A stretch of DNA of 64,000 nucleotides from an uncultured Lachnospiraceae bacterium (GCA_945919075.1 CAMEIX010000007.1:62001-126000), one strand, 5' to 3'. Positions 42,963 to 52,909 are shown, numbered from the stretch's first letter. Notes: a model not told the origin generated them from the sequence alone. Numbers and translations are program-made.

Positions 42963-43367
42963 GTGGAAAACAAAAAACAAAACAAAAAAATACTTCTGGT
43001 TCTGATACCAATCATATTGGTAATTGCTTTGGCGGTTGCTTTCTTTGTATTCAGACCCAAGCCGGCAGAAGGAAGTAAGGCAATTGTAATTCAGGTCGTG
43101 GACAATGAAAAGAAGACTGAGGAGTATTCTTTCAAAACGGATGCTGAGTACTTAAGGCAGGCCATGGAGGAAGCGGAAGGCCTTACATTTTCAGGCAATG
43201 AAAGTGAATATGGACTGATGGTAATCGAAGTAAACGGTGTTACTGCGGATTACAGTGTAGATGGTTCGTATTGGGCATTCTACGTAAATGACACATATTG
43301 CGAATATGGCGTGGATACCCAGCCCGTATACGATGGTGACAAATTTAAAATTGAATATACCAAGTAG
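42963..43367 (+). CDS. DUF4430 (transcobalamin-like) membrane-anchored protein
   Basis: 134 residues. A basic N-terminus and one signal-anchor helix (about 9-29) lead to a single extracytoplasmic DUF4430 domain (SFKTDAEYLRQAMEEAEG; EYGLMVIEVNGVTADYSVDGSYWAFYVND; GVDTQPVYDGDKFKIEYTK), the small beta-rich fold shared with the C-terminal domain of transcobalamin and intrinsic factor. It starts with GTG, with GAGAGGAG (42947-42954) 8 bases upstream. Control by a B12 riboswitch supports a corrinoid-capture role at the cell surface. No lipobox Cys is present. Single gene with its own terminator; no BtuFCD genes are adjacent. Confidence 0.88.
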   Translation: MENKKQNKKILLVLIPIILVIALAVAFFVFRPKPAEGSKAIVIQVVDNEKKTEEYSFKTDAEYLRQAMEEAEGLTFSGNESEYGLMVIEVNGVTADYSVDGSYWAFYVNDTYCEYGVDTQPVYDGDKFKIEYTK

Positions 43368-43386
43368 TATATTCTGCAGATTCAAA

Positions 43387-43427
43387 GCACTCTCAATTTC
43401 CTTATTGGATTTGAGAGTGTTTTTTGT
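43387..43427 (+). terminator. Intrinsic terminator of the DUF4430 gene
   Basis: GCACTCTCAA pairs with TTGAGAGTGT (one G-U) followed by TTTTTGTTT. Confidence 0.9.
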
Positions 43428-43487
43428 TTCCAATACCTTTATATTATGATATAATAAAAGTTAAAAATAAAGGGGAGAAAGTCTAAT

Positions 43488-46166
43488 ATGAATGTAAAAA
43501 ATCGTTCCGGTTATCATACAGCCCAGGTTGTTCTGACTTCCGCATTTATTGCAGGAATTGGATTATTTATTATTTACTTTCTGAAGGGAATCTATCCGTT
43601 TGGGAGTCGTAGTATTGCATATTATGATATGCCACAGTCCTTTGTACCATTATACTATCGCACCTATGATGTACTTCACGGCGAGAAATCTCTTTTCTGG
43701 GACTGGTATTCCGGGCTGGGAGTATCTGTTGTTGATGCATTGGGCAGTTTCATTTTAAGTCCATTCAATCTGTTCTTTTTCTTTGTTAAGAGAGAGAATA
43801 TTTTGGAATCCATGTCTTTCTTCCTGGTGTTGAAGGTATGTTTTTGTGCCGGCACGATGAGCTTCTATACTAAGAAAAGTTATCGGAATCTTAGCGATTT
43901 ATGGCATATACTTTTTGGTATTATGTATTGCGGTTGCGGATTTGTAATACAGTATTATACCTCCATATATTTTCTGGATATTGTTGCTCTCTTCCCAATT
44001 ATTATGTATTTTGTCGACAAATTGATAGAAGAAGGGAAGTATGTAGGTGTCATTCTGTGTATGGCCTTATCTACGGTTGTCAATCTGTATTTTACGTTCA
44101 TGATAGGCATCTACTTAGTCTTATATAGTGCAGTAAGAATATCCGATTATCCAAAAGAAGAACAAAAAAAGAAATTTATAACGCTGGGAGTCAGCGTAGT
44201 AATATCCCTGTGTCTGTCTGCGATGGTTACCCTTCCGTATGTGTGGATGCTTTTGCATTCATCAAGGGTTGAAGTGACGGACAAACTTTCGAATAAGCAT
44301 ATTGTCTGGCAGCTTGTCGACCGCTTTTTTGGAAACAAACTGTTAATGCTGTATGGATGCGAAGCAGCAATCTGCGTGATTATTTTATTGCTGATTTTCA
44401 GAATTAAGAAAGAGAGAACTTTTATTAAATGGATAGGGTTGGCGGGATTACTGATTGTCCCCATCTGGTTCGAACTCATTAATCTGGCATGGCACCCGGG
44501 GGGATATGTAGAGTTTCCAATGCGCTTTGGTTATATCCTGAGTTTTACGCTGATAGCGATAATGGGGAGGATACTCAATAATTCGGAACTGTTTGTGGAA
44601 CCTAAGTCAGAAAAGATAAAAAGAGTTTTACATTATGGCAGATTGCTGTTTGTGGCGATATTACCTTTTTCCGTAATTGCATTGTGGTATTTCCTGAAGG
44701 GATTTGAAAAATATGGAGCCAGGGATACAAGTGCTTATGCTCCCTATTACTCCATCATGCTTTTATTAGGTGTTTTATTTGCAATCGCCATTATTTGTTT
44801 TCAGAAAAAAAGTATTCCTGTCGTCTGCGGAATTGTCATAATGACACAATTTTTGCTGGGCTGGTATGGCTTTCTTGCACCTGAGGACAGGTATTCCAAT
44901 GAATGTCAGGATGATATTGTGAGGTTTAGTGAAAAAATTCATCCGTACATAGAACAATCGGCGAACAATAGTTTTGAAAGAATTAAGGATGCGAGTAACT
45001 CACTAAATGTGAATTATCCGTTTATTATTGAGAAAGCTGCTATTTCTAACTGGACCTGGGGAGGAAAGGAAAGTGTTCGAAAGACGTTGGGAAAATTAGG
45101 TTATAGTACTCACTATACCCGGTTTCTGGACAATGGGGGTACCATTTTCTCCGATGCTTTCATGAATGTCAGAGAAGTGATTTCCTATGATGAACTTAGT
45201 GATAAACTATACAATTCAATAACTCAGGCGGATGAATATTATTTGAGTGAGACAAAACATAGTTATCCGTTTGGGTTGATTGTTTCTGATGAGATAGTGA
45301 ATTGGAATACAGACGAGAATATTACACCTTTTCAGTATCAAAATGATTTATTCCGGAAAATTAGTGGATATGAGGGTTCCTTAATTAAGCAGTATGAAGA
45401 GGAAGAAACATTTATCGATCGATATTCCACAGATGAATCGACCTATCTTTATTTTTATCAAATTCCTGTTGAAGATTTGGGAGTCTTATATCTTCAAATA
45501 GAAAATAAGGATCAGTCCATGATTTTTTACATGAATGGTCAGGTATTGAGACTTCCGGATATTGGAATTTCAGACAACATTGTTTATCCCGGACAATTCG
45601 TTAATGGGCTGGTGGAATTTGGAGTTTTTGAAAATGAAGTGGTAATATGCGGCATTGAAACAGTGGAGCCTCTTAAGGGGGCGGTTACGTTCGGGGTCTT
45701 GGACGTTAACACATTATATGAGAATATGGATTTGCAGAATGAGACTGATAGAACTATTACAGTCGGAAAACAGAGTATGGAAATCAGCATTGTAAACAAG
45801 GCGGGAAATAATCTGCTATTACCCATCGGGTATGATCCGGATTTTGTTGTCAAAGTCAATGGAAAAGAAGTAAAGGCCGAAGCAACGATGGATGGGGCTT
45901 TCATGGTGATTCCGATTGAGTCCGGAACCAATCAGATTTCATTGGTATTCAGACCTGCAGGAACAGATATCGGAATTATAATAACAGTGGTAGGAATAAT
46001 CTTATTTGGTCTGTTTATCTGGAAAGGAAATCTTGTAATAAATAATAAATGGATAGGGAACGTTGCGTTTGTTTGCTTTTATGTTTGTCTTGCAGGTTTT
46101 ATGGCTTATTTGTATATCATTCCATTCATTAAAACAGTGATAGGTTATGCTCAATACAGGCTGTAA
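43488..46166 (+). CDS. YfhO family membrane glycosyltransferase (first copy)
   Basis: 892 residues, about 13 membrane segments. The N-terminal half (FLKGIYPFGSRSIAYYDMPQSFVPLYYRTYDVL, with an acidic residue in the first outer loop) is the GT-C-like core of YfhO proteins; a large extracytoplasmic beta-rich part (about 480-825) precedes a C-terminal pair of helices. YfhO proteins in Bacillus and Listeria decorate lipoteichoic acid or other surface polymers with sugars. AGGGGAG precedes the ATG. It starts a long run of surface genes; a second copy lies at 52928. Confidence 0.88.
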   Translation: MNVKNRSGYHTAQVVLTSAFIAGIGLFIIYFLKGIYPFGSRSIAYYDMPQSFVPLYYRTYDVLHGEKSLFWDWYSGLGVSVVDALGSFILSPFNLFFFFVKRENILESMSFFLVLKVCFCAGTMSFYTKKSYRNLSDLWHILFGIMYCGCGFVIQYYTSIYFLDIVALFPIIMYFVDKLIEEGKYVGVILCMALSTVVNLYFTFMIGIYLVLYSAVRISDYPKEEQKKKFITLGVSVVISLCLSAMVTLPYVWMLLHSSRVEVTDKLSNKHIVWQLVDRFFGNKLLMLYGCEAAICVIILLLIFRIKKERTFIKWIGLAGLLIVPIWFELINLAWHPGGYVEFPMRFGYILSFTLIAIMGRILNNSELFVEPKSEKIKRVLHYGRLLFVAILPFSVIALWYFLKGFEKYGARDTSAYAPYYSIMLLLGVLFAIAIICFQKKSIPVVCGIVIMTQFLLGWYGFLAPEDRYSNECQDDIVRFSEKIHPYIEQSANNSFERIKDASNSLNVNYPFIIEKAAISNWTWGGKESVRKTLGKLGYSTHYTRFLDNGGTIFSDAFMNVREVISYDELSDKLYNSITQADEYYLSETKHSYPFGLIVSDEIVNWNTDENITPFQYQNDLFRKISGYEGSLIKQYEEEETFIDRYSTDESTYLYFYQIPVEDLGVLYLQIENKDQSMIFYMNGQVLRLPDIGISDNIVYPGQFVNGLVEFGVFENEVVICGIETVEPLKGAVTFGVLDVNTLYENMDLQNETDRTITVGKQSMEISIVNKAGNNLLLPIGYDPDFVVKVNGKEVKAEATMDGAFMVIPIESGTNQISLVFRPAGTDIGIIITVVGIILFGLFIWKGNLVINNKWIGNVAFVCFYVCLAGFMAYLYIIPFIKTVIGYAQYRL

Positions 46167-46202
46167 AGAGGGTGAAATTTTTACGAGAGGAAGGCGTATT
46201 TT

Positions 46203-46994
46203 GTGAAAAATGAATATAAACATGCCTTTGTGATATGTGCGTATCAGGAATCAAAGTATCTGGAAAGATGTATCTGTTCGTTGGTGCATCAGACCGTAAA
46301 ATCGCCGGTAGTTGTATGTACCTCTACCCCCTGCGATTTCATTTCACGCATAGTAGATAAATATGGTCTGCAATTGTATGTAAGGGACGGCAAAAGTGAT
46401 ATCCAGGATGATTGGAATTTTGCTGCCGGACAAATTGACGCGGAATGGATTACGGTTGCGCATCAGGATGATGTTTACAATAAACATTACGTAGAGTGTC
46501 TATTACAGGCAATTACATCCGGTGAGGATGCCATTCTTGCCTTTACCGATTACCGGCCAATCCTGCACGGGAAAATAGGAATGGATCGTAACTGCCGAAT
46601 CAGGAGGCTTTTACGGATGCCATTAAAAAGCAGGAAACTGGCCGGCAAAAGATGGGTCAGAAAAATGTGCCTTTCTTTGGGAAACTGCATTTGTTGTCCT
46701 TCGGTTGCCTACCACAAAACACTGATTGACGGACCGGTTTTTACATCAAAACTGAAATATTCCCTGGATTGGGACACTTTTTTGAAATTTGCTTCGGGTG
46801 AGCATCGTTTTTTGTATATTGATAAGCCTCTTACCTATTACCGGATTCATAAGGAGGCTACAACAATGGAGTTTATCAATAACGAAGCCAGAAAAAAGGA
46901 GGACGTAATTATGTTCCGGAAATTCTGGCCGGAGTTAGTGGTAAAATGGATTATGAAGTTCTATGTATACGCATATCGAACTTATACGGATTAA
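46203..46994 (+). CDS. Family 2-like glycosyltransferase
   Basis: 263-residue cytoplasmic glycosyltransferase of the GT-A fold. It has the opening AFVICAYQESKYLERCICSLVHQT, a nucleotide-sugar DDWNFAAGQID segment and the metal-binding acidic pair in ITVAHQDDVYNKHYVE (near residue 95). The C-terminal helix is basic. It starts with GTG (46203), with GAGAGGAAGG upstream. Located between YfhO and an FkbM methyltransferase, so likely to build a lipid-linked or surface glycan. Donor sugar unknown. Confidence 0.85.
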   Translation: MKNEYKHAFVICAYQESKYLERCICSLVHQTVKSPVVVCTSTPCDFISRIVDKYGLQLYVRDGKSDIQDDWNFAAGQIDAEWITVAHQDDVYNKHYVECLLQAITSGEDAILAFTDYRPILHGKIGMDRNCRIRRLLRMPLKSRKLAGKRWVRKMCLSLGNCICCPSVAYHKTLIDGPVFTSKLKYSLDWDTFLKFASGEHRFLYIDKPLTYYRIHKEATTMEFINNEARKKEDVIMFRKFWPELVVKWIMKFYVYAYRTYTD

Positions 46995-47007
46995 TGGGAG
47001 AAATATT

Positions 47008-47880
47008 ATGAATAGTAGAATAGCCTCAAATGATTTTGAATTTATCTTATGTGAATGCAGGGCGCTTTTCCTTAAGAAAAAGATTATAAAAAAATATGCA
47101 GACAGCGTGGAACCGCAGATTCAGCAAATAATTCAATTCCTGAAAAAGAACAGAATATCGGTATTCCCCTATTCCTACACAAAGAAATACAGGATTTCCG
47201 ATGTCCAAATTGAAAAGGATGAGAATAATGGTTTGCTATATGCTGTCCTGAATGGCAGGAGACTCTATTTAAGACGGGGGTATCAATCCAAATACAGAGC
47301 AGCAAGATATGTGAAAAATATTTTGCTTGAGCAGGATCCGGAAAGTCCGCATTGTTACCTGAACGCAGACTTTATGCCTGAGGAAAACAGTGTTGTAATC
47401 GATATAGGAGGGGCAGAAGGGGCTTTTTCTTTGCCTCATATTGATAAGATGAAACATGTTTTTATCTTTGACTGTGATGCTTCCTGGGTAGAAGCTTTGA
47501 ATGCAACATATAAGGATTATAAAGATAAAGTCACGATTATAAAAAAGTTTGTATCCGCTCACACGGATGATAACCACATTTGTCTGGACGACCTTGTAAA
47601 ACAATATCATCTGGAGAATGAAAAAATCTTTATTAAAATTGATGCGGAGGGTGATGAAATCAATATCCTGAAAGGTGCCAAAGAATTGTTACGTGAGGTT
47701 GGAAATGTGAAACTTGCCGTTTGTGTTTACCATCGACAGGAGCACGAAAGAAAAATACGGGAACATTTTAAGGGGTGGCGGATCACCAATTCCGAAGGCT
47801 ATATGATTTATTATTATGATTTTGACTGTAAGGATCCATATCTGAGAAGAGGGGTCTTACGGATAGAAAAGACACCATAA
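47008..47880 (+). CDS. FkbM family SAM-dependent methyltransferase
   Basis: 290 residues. The SAM-binding motif I is VVIDIGGAEGAFSLPHI (near residue 132), followed by an acidic VFIFDCDASW, and the FkbM signature KIFIKIDAEGDEINILKGAKELL near 210. Methylates sugars or other surface metabolites in polysaccharide loci. The ATG at 47008 (GGGAG 7 bases upstream) is chosen over the longer frame from 46963, which would overlap the preceding gene. Follows the glycosyltransferase by 13 bases. Confidence 0.85.
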   Translation: MNSRIASNDFEFILCECRALFLKKKIIKKYADSVEPQIQQIIQFLKKNRISVFPYSYTKKYRISDVQIEKDENNGLLYAVLNGRRLYLRRGYQSKYRAARYVKNILLEQDPESPHCYLNADFMPEENSVVIDIGGAEGAFSLPHIDKMKHVFIFDCDASWVEALNATYKDYKDKVTIIKKFVSAHTDDNHICLDDLVKQYHLENEKIFIKIDAEGDEINILKGAKELLREVGNVKLAVCVYHRQEHERKIREHFKGWRITNSEGYMIYYYDFDCKDPYLRRGVLRIEKTP

Positions 47881-47903
47881 TTTTTGTATTACAGGGGAGA
47901 ACT

Positions 47904-49106
47904 ATGAAGAATCATCGTATCAAAATAAGTATTTTCATCCTTTTGATCCTGGCAGTGGTGCTTGCGGGGGGCATTGTTGTGGCCAAATGGCTCGGACCGG
48001 CCGATCCCTATGCGGTTCCACACGGAAAATGTAGGGAAAATACCTATGAACCGGATGAAAAACATGTAAAGTATTTAGGACGCAGCATCTATGAAAAGGA
48101 TAGTCTGTGGATGGTTCTTTCCGGAACCGGTGCAGAATTTGAATTCTATGGTACCCGGGCATCCATTCTCTTTTATGGGGATAATACCGCCATGAAACTG
48201 GGAGGTGACCCGAATAGCAGAGCCCGTATTGCGGTTTACGTAAATGGTGAGCGGGTACAGGATTTTATGATGGATGAACTTCAAAAGAGTGTGGAAGTTT
48301 ATGCTTCCAAGGAACCAAAATGGTGCACGGTAAAGGTTGTCAAATTGTCGGAAGCAGCAAATTCCACAGCGGGAATCCATTCCATAACGGTGGATTCCGT
48401 GGGTGGAATACGTCCCACAAAGGAGAAGGACTACCTGATTGAAATAATCGGGGATTCCATTACCTGTGGTTACGGTGTGGATGATGAAGATAAGAATCAT
48501 CATTTTTCAACCACAACCGAGGATATCACCAAGACTTACGGTTATCTGGCGGCAGAGAAGCTGAATGCAGATTATAGTTTTGTATCCTATAGCGGATATG
48601 GGGTGCTCTCCGGATACTGCATTACACCGGGAGAGCCGAATACAGAGTGTACCATAGGACAGTATTATGACTATGTGGGTAATTCGGCAGCGTATTACCG
48701 GGGCAGCAAAGCGCAGGAAACGGTTTGGGCTTTTGCAAAACAGCCGGATGTTGTAGTAGTCAATCTGGGAACAAACGATGCCAGTTATACCGGGAATGAT
48801 CCGCAGAAGAATAAGAAATTTGAGGCAGAATACGTGGCATTTCTAAAGCAGATCCGGGAACGAAATCCGGGTGCACATATTCTGTGTACGCTCGGTATTA
48901 TGGGAAATGGTCTTTATGAAAATATAGTATCTGCCGTGGAGGACTATACAGGTGAAACAGGGGATGGCAATCTCTCATGTATGGAGTTTTTTATGCAGCA
49001 GGAAAGCGACGGTTATGGGGCTGACTGGCATCCGAGCTATGTGACCCATAGGAAGGCGGCAGACAGACTGGCGGACGAAATTGCACTTATCTTAAAGCAG
49101 AAATAA
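47904..49106 (+). CDS. Membrane-anchored SGNH esterase, CE2-like
   Basis: 400 residues: an N-terminal signal anchor (about 8-28), a beta-sandwich domain (about 45-170, with GTGAEFEFYGTRASILFYGDN) as in carbohydrate esterase family 2, and a C-terminal SGNH hydrolase. Catalytic Ser is in IIGDSITCGYG (near 185), the block III motif in VVNLGTNDASYT (near 293) and the Asp/His pair in GADWHPSYVTHRKAADRL (near 375). CE2 enzymes remove acetyl groups from mannan, glucomannan or xylan; here it could instead edit the organism's own surface glycan. AGGGGAG precedes the ATG. Confidence 0.85.
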   Translation: MKNHRIKISIFILLILAVVLAGGIVVAKWLGPADPYAVPHGKCRENTYEPDEKHVKYLGRSIYEKDSLWMVLSGTGAEFEFYGTRASILFYGDNTAMKLGGDPNSRARIAVYVNGERVQDFMMDELQKSVEVYASKEPKWCTVKVVKLSEAANSTAGIHSITVDSVGGIRPTKEKDYLIEIIGDSITCGYGVDDEDKNHHFSTTTEDITKTYGYLAAEKLNADYSFVSYSGYGVLSGYCITPGEPNTECTIGQYYDYVGNSAAYYRGSKAQETVWAFAKQPDVVVVNLGTNDASYTGNDPQKNKKFEAEYVAFLKQIRERNPGAHILCTLGIMGNGLYENIVSAVEDYTGETGDGNLSCMEFFMQQESDGYGADWHPSYVTHRKAADRLADEIALILKQK

Positions 49107-49156
49107 AACAGGCTGTTTAATGTGGAAACACGCAGACAGGTAAAGGCGGGGAAAAT

Positions 49157-50083
49157 ATGGTTCATATATTCATTATCAATCATTTTGCCGGTGGAAAGGA
49201 ACTGGCTAAAAATTTGAGAAGTCATCTGGCAGAAAAAAAGGGGTTGCGCTATTTCGTATTCAATACGGTAAGGGCCGGTTTTGAGACGGAAATTGTGAGA
49301 AAGGCCCGTAAGTTTTTTGAGGATGAAAAATTACGCTTTTATTGCTGCGGCGGTTCCGGCACTTTGCGTAATATGCTAAACGGATTAGATAATTTTAAGA
49401 GGGTTGAATTTGCATTTTATCCCTGTGGAATGACCAATGATTTCTTAAAGTGTTTTGGGGATGATGAGGCATTCCGGGATATTGATAAACTGATTGAGGG
49501 AAAGACCGTAGAAATCGACTACATAAAAACGAATTTCGGAGTGGCACTCAATACCTTGTCCGTGGGATTTGATTCTAATGTAGAGGATGCCATGAGAAAT
49601 TTTCGTATTTACAATATTTTTGGAAAACAAATTCCCTATATTTTGTCAGTTTTGTATGGAATTGTATTGGCGAAGCCCAAGCAGGTGGAACTGATAATTG
49701 ACGGAGAAATCCGGCCTAATAAGTATTCTGAAATTGTATTTGCAAACGGTTGTGTACTGGGAGGAAACCTGTATGTAAGTGCACATACCAATATAATGGA
49801 TGGGATGGCTTCCTACTTTACCGCTTCTGATGTAAAGGGGCTGGAAGCATTTCCTTTTCTAATCAAGATTATGCAGAAAAAACTCACAAAACTGAATCAC
49901 AAAGTGAAATATGGAGAGTGCAAATCCATTGAAATCAGAAGCTTGGACGGGAAACCGCTTCTGTTAAACTATGATGGGGAACTGGTGGAATGTGGAACAA
50001 AATGTAAAGCGGAAATTGTGTATAAGGGGTTACCTTTTGTGATTCCGCAGACCGTGAATATAAAGAAGTTAACGTTGTACTAA
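49157..50083 (+). CDS. Diacylglycerol kinase-like lipid kinase with altered GGDGT motif
   Basis: 308 residues with the DAGK catalytic fold: N-terminal IFIINHFAGG, nucleotide loop CCGGSGTLRNMLNGL, PCGMTNDFLKCFG near 95, GFDSNVEDAM near 140, and the C-terminal NYDGELVECG. The usual GGDGT reads GGSGT (Ser67 for Asp). The acidic residue is normally important for catalysis, so the substrate or mechanism may differ or activity be lost. The neighbours suggest lipid recycling for surface polymer synthesis. Ends 14 bases before the hybrid kinase. Confidence 0.82.
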   Translation: MVHIFIINHFAGGKELAKNLRSHLAEKKGLRYFVFNTVRAGFETEIVRKARKFFEDEKLRFYCCGGSGTLRNMLNGLDNFKRVEFAFYPCGMTNDFLKCFGDDEAFRDIDKLIEGKTVEIDYIKTNFGVALNTLSVGFDSNVEDAMRNFRIYNIFGKQIPYILSVLYGIVLAKPKQVELIIDGEIRPNKYSEIVFANGCVLGGNLYVSAHTNIMDGMASYFTASDVKGLEAFPFLIKIMQKKLTKLNHKVKYGECKSIEIRSLDGKPLLLNYDGELVECGTKCKAEIVYKGLPFVIPQTVNIKKLTLY

Positions 50084-50097
50084 GGGGGCAACGCAGG

Positions 50098-52509
50098 ATG
50101 GATTTGAATTACAGATTGGGAAGAATTATATCTATTTTTATTTATTTTATGGAAGGGTCTGTTGCCTTTTGGATTGCAATCTTTTCGGGAATGGTAGGTC
50201 ACGGAGTGCTTGCGCAGACCTCAATCTGCTGGGCTATTGGTTTTGTACTTCTTTTTTTGATTAAGAGTAAGAAAAGAAATGTGGAAAATCTGTTTATCGT
50301 AACAGAAACTTTTTTGACACTGCTTATGTCCATATGGTTTTCTTATATCTTCGGGAATGCACATATTCTTTTTCTGCTTCTTTTTTTGCAGTGGATGAGT
50401 AATTTACTTTTTTTCAGAGACAGTGTGTGTAATTCGTTGTGGTGTATGCATACTGTCACAATTCTGGTGCTTACCTTTGCCTTTTCTCAGTACAATGTAC
50501 GGGAATGTCTGGTTGCTATGCTGGTACTTATTTTTGTCAGATGGTTTGTATCCATGATTAACAAAATTGTAAAGGATCAGGAGAACCAGAACCACGACCA
50601 CCAGCAGAGTATGGATGATATGTTAAATCTGGTGGAGGAGAAATATGAGGAAGCACGTCAGGCAAACCGTGCCAAAAGCAGTTTCCTTGCCAATATGTCC
50701 CATGAAATCCGTACACCTATTAATACCGTTTTAGGTCTCGATACCATGATTTTAAGGGAAAGTGCAGAAGACAGTATCAGGCATTATGCTATGGATATCC
50801 AAAATGCAGGGCAGAGTCTGCTATCCATCATTAACGATATTCTGGACCTTTCAAAAATTGAGTCCGGAAAGATGGAAGTAATCCCCGTGGAATATGATTT
50901 TTCCAGTATGATTCATGATGTTGCGAGTATGATATCCAACAGGGCAAACGATAAGGGGCTGTTTTTTGATGTGAACATAGACCGGAATCTTCCGTGTAAA
51001 CTGTTGGGGGATGATGTCAGGATTCGTCAGATATTAATCAATCTGTTAACCAATGCGGTAAAATATACGCATAAGGGAGGAGTCACACTGTCGGTTGACG
51101 GAGAAGTGGAAGTAGGAACGGTCAAACTATACGTTTCGGTAAAAGATACGGGCATCGGAATCAAGGAAGAAAACATCGCAAAGCTGTTTCAGGAATTTGT
51201 CAGGGTGGATGAAAAGAAGAACCGGAACATTGAAGGAACCGGACTGGGTATTAATATTGTATCCCATCTTTTGTACCTGATGGGAAGTAAGCTGGAGGTA
51301 GACAGTACCTATGGAAAGGGCTCGGATTTTCACTTTGTTCTGGAGCAGAAAATCATAGACTATAAACCGATTGGTGACCTGACAAAGAGAATCCGGGAAA
51401 TGGAGACAGAATACCGGTATGAAGCGTCACTCATTATTCCAGATGTAAGGATTCTGATTGTGGATGACAATGCCATCAACAGAAAAGTCTTTAGGGCACT
51501 TCTAAAGGAACTTCAGTGTCAGATTGATGAGGCGGACAGTGGAAAACAGTGTTTGGAACTGGTTGTAAGAGAAAAATACGATATTATTTTCATGGACCAC
51601 ATGATGCCGGAAATGGATGGGATTGAGACATTCCATCATATTCGGGAAAATAATCTTCTCCTAAATTCGGATACGCCTGTGGTAATTCTTACAGCAAATG
51701 CAGTTTCCGGGGTGCGTGAAAAATACCTGGAAGAAGGCTTTGATGATTATCTGTCCAAACCGATCGTTCCGGAAAAACTGGAGCAGATCATTGAGAAACT
51801 TTTGCCGGACAGTAAAAAACAGGCGGATGCTTCTACATTTGTGAAGGAGGAGATCACGCCCATACAGAAAGAAGTGGCTCCAAGCAGTCTGCCGGATGTG
51901 GAGGGAATCGACTGGGACTATGCACTTTTGAAAATGCATGACGTTTCCCTGTTAATGAGTGTTATCAAGGATTTCTCGCTCACCGCAGGAAAGGATATAA
52001 AGGATTTGCAAAACATGTATGAAAGGCTTTCCTGTACAGAAGGTGAAGAGTATACAGAGATATTAAATTCCTACCGTATTAAAGTGCATGCCATGAAAAC
52101 GAATGCCGCCATGATTGGAGCTATGAATGTTTCCGCACTGGCGCGTGTGCTGGAGTATGCAGCCCGGGACAATAGGGAAGATGTTATCCGACGTGTGATG
52201 GAGGTATTTGCCGGTGAATGGATGCGGTTAAAAGAGTTAATTGACAGAGCATTCGGGTTTAATCTAAAGATAAACCGGGACAGAGTCAGGGGGATTAACA
52301 AGGAACAGTTTCTTCAGTATATGGATACTCTGGCAGAAGCGATCAAGGTTTTGGACACGGATGTCACCGATAATATTATTGAAGAACTGATCCGTTTTGA
52401 TTATAATGAAAAAGGAGAACGCATCCTGGCCGAACTAAGCATTGCAGTTCAGAATCTGGATATCGAAGATACATTACGACTGATAGAAGAATGGAAGGGA
52501 GAATGGTAA
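50098..52509 (+). CDS. Hybrid sensor histidine kinase with receiver and HPt domains
   Basis: 803 residues. An N-terminal membrane domain of about five or six helices (about 8-160) has little extracellular sequence. HisKA follows with His202 in SFLANMSHEIRTPINTVLG, then HATPase (ILINLLTNAVKYT; DTGIGIKEENI; EGTGLGINIVSHLL), a receiver with Asp500 in DIIFMDHMMPEMDG and Lys in DDYLSKPI, and a C-terminal HPt-like domain with His664 in IKVHAMKTNAAMIGA. A full internal phosphorelay is thus encoded. The stand-alone receiver gene starts 7 bases later and is its likely partner. Confidence 0.9.
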   Translation: MDLNYRLGRIISIFIYFMEGSVAFWIAIFSGMVGHGVLAQTSICWAIGFVLLFLIKSKKRNVENLFIVTETFLTLLMSIWFSYIFGNAHILFLLLFLQWMSNLLFFRDSVCNSLWCMHTVTILVLTFAFSQYNVRECLVAMLVLIFVRWFVSMINKIVKDQENQNHDHQQSMDDMLNLVEEKYEEARQANRAKSSFLANMSHEIRTPINTVLGLDTMILRESAEDSIRHYAMDIQNAGQSLLSIINDILDLSKIESGKMEVIPVEYDFSSMIHDVASMISNRANDKGLFFDVNIDRNLPCKLLGDDVRIRQILINLLTNAVKYTHKGGVTLSVDGEVEVGTVKLYVSVKDTGIGIKEENIAKLFQEFVRVDEKKNRNIEGTGLGINIVSHLLYLMGSKLEVDSTYGKGSDFHFVLEQKIIDYKPIGDLTKRIREMETEYRYEASLIIPDVRILIVDDNAINRKVFRALLKELQCQIDEADSGKQCLELVVREKYDIIFMDHMMPEMDGIETFHHIRENNLLLNSDTPVVILTANAVSGVREKYLEEGFDDYLSKPIVPEKLEQIIEKLLPDSKKQADASTFVKEEITPIQKEVAPSSLPDVEGIDWDYALLKMHDVSLLMSVIKDFSLTAGKDIKDLQNMYERLSCTEGEEYTEILNSYRIKVHAMKTNAAMIGAMNVSALARVLEYAARDNREDVIRRVMEVFAGEWMRLKELIDRAFGFNLKINRDRVRGINKEQFLQYMDTLAEAIKVLDTDVTDNIIEELIRFDYNEKGERILAELSIAVQNLDIEDTLRLIEEWKGEW

Positions 52510-52516
52510 GTTACAA

Positions 52517-52909
52517 ATGAATGATGGAATGTTTTTTGGAATTAGAAAAGTACTGGTGATTGATGACAGCGCAATCATCCTTCGAAGTGTGAAAAATCAG
52601 CTTCAGGATCAATATGATGTTTCCATTGCTATCAGTGGGGAGATGGGAATTGAAAAGGCTATAGCAGAAAAACCGGATATTATTCTGCTTGATTATGAGA
52701 TGCCCGGTATGAATGGGAATGCCACCTTTGAGAGATTGCGGCAGGAAGAGGCGACGAAGGATATTCCGGTTATCTTCTTAACCGGCGTATCGGATGGTGA
52801 ACGCGTTGGAAAAGTACTGGAAAAACATCCTGCGGGCTATATCTTAAAGCCTCTGGATGTTAAAAAAGTACGGGAACGTATTGAAGAAGTATTGCGGGCG
52901 AAGCAGTAA
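52517..52909 (+). CDS. Stand-alone response regulator receiver
   Basis: 130 residues, a single receiver domain: VLVIDDSAIILRSV (acidic pair), phosphoacceptor Asp in IILLDYEMPGMNG near residue 58, Thr in IFLTGVSDG and Lys in YILKPLDVKKV. No output domain is present, so it acts by protein contact or relays phosphate. Seven bases after the hybrid kinase; probable acceptor of its HPt. Confidence 0.9.
   Translation: MNDGMFFGIRKVLVIDDSAIILRSVKNQLQDQYDVSIAISGEMGIEKAIAEKPDIILLDYEMPGMNGNATFERLRQEEATKDIPVIFLTGVSDGERVGKVLEKHPAGYILKPLDVKKVRERIEEVLRAKQ

Noticed and set aside
42612-43005. Two overlapping open frames of 73 and 112 codons
   Set aside because: They run through the cobalamin aptamer and its terminator and lack ribosome sites; the structured RNA explains the sequence.
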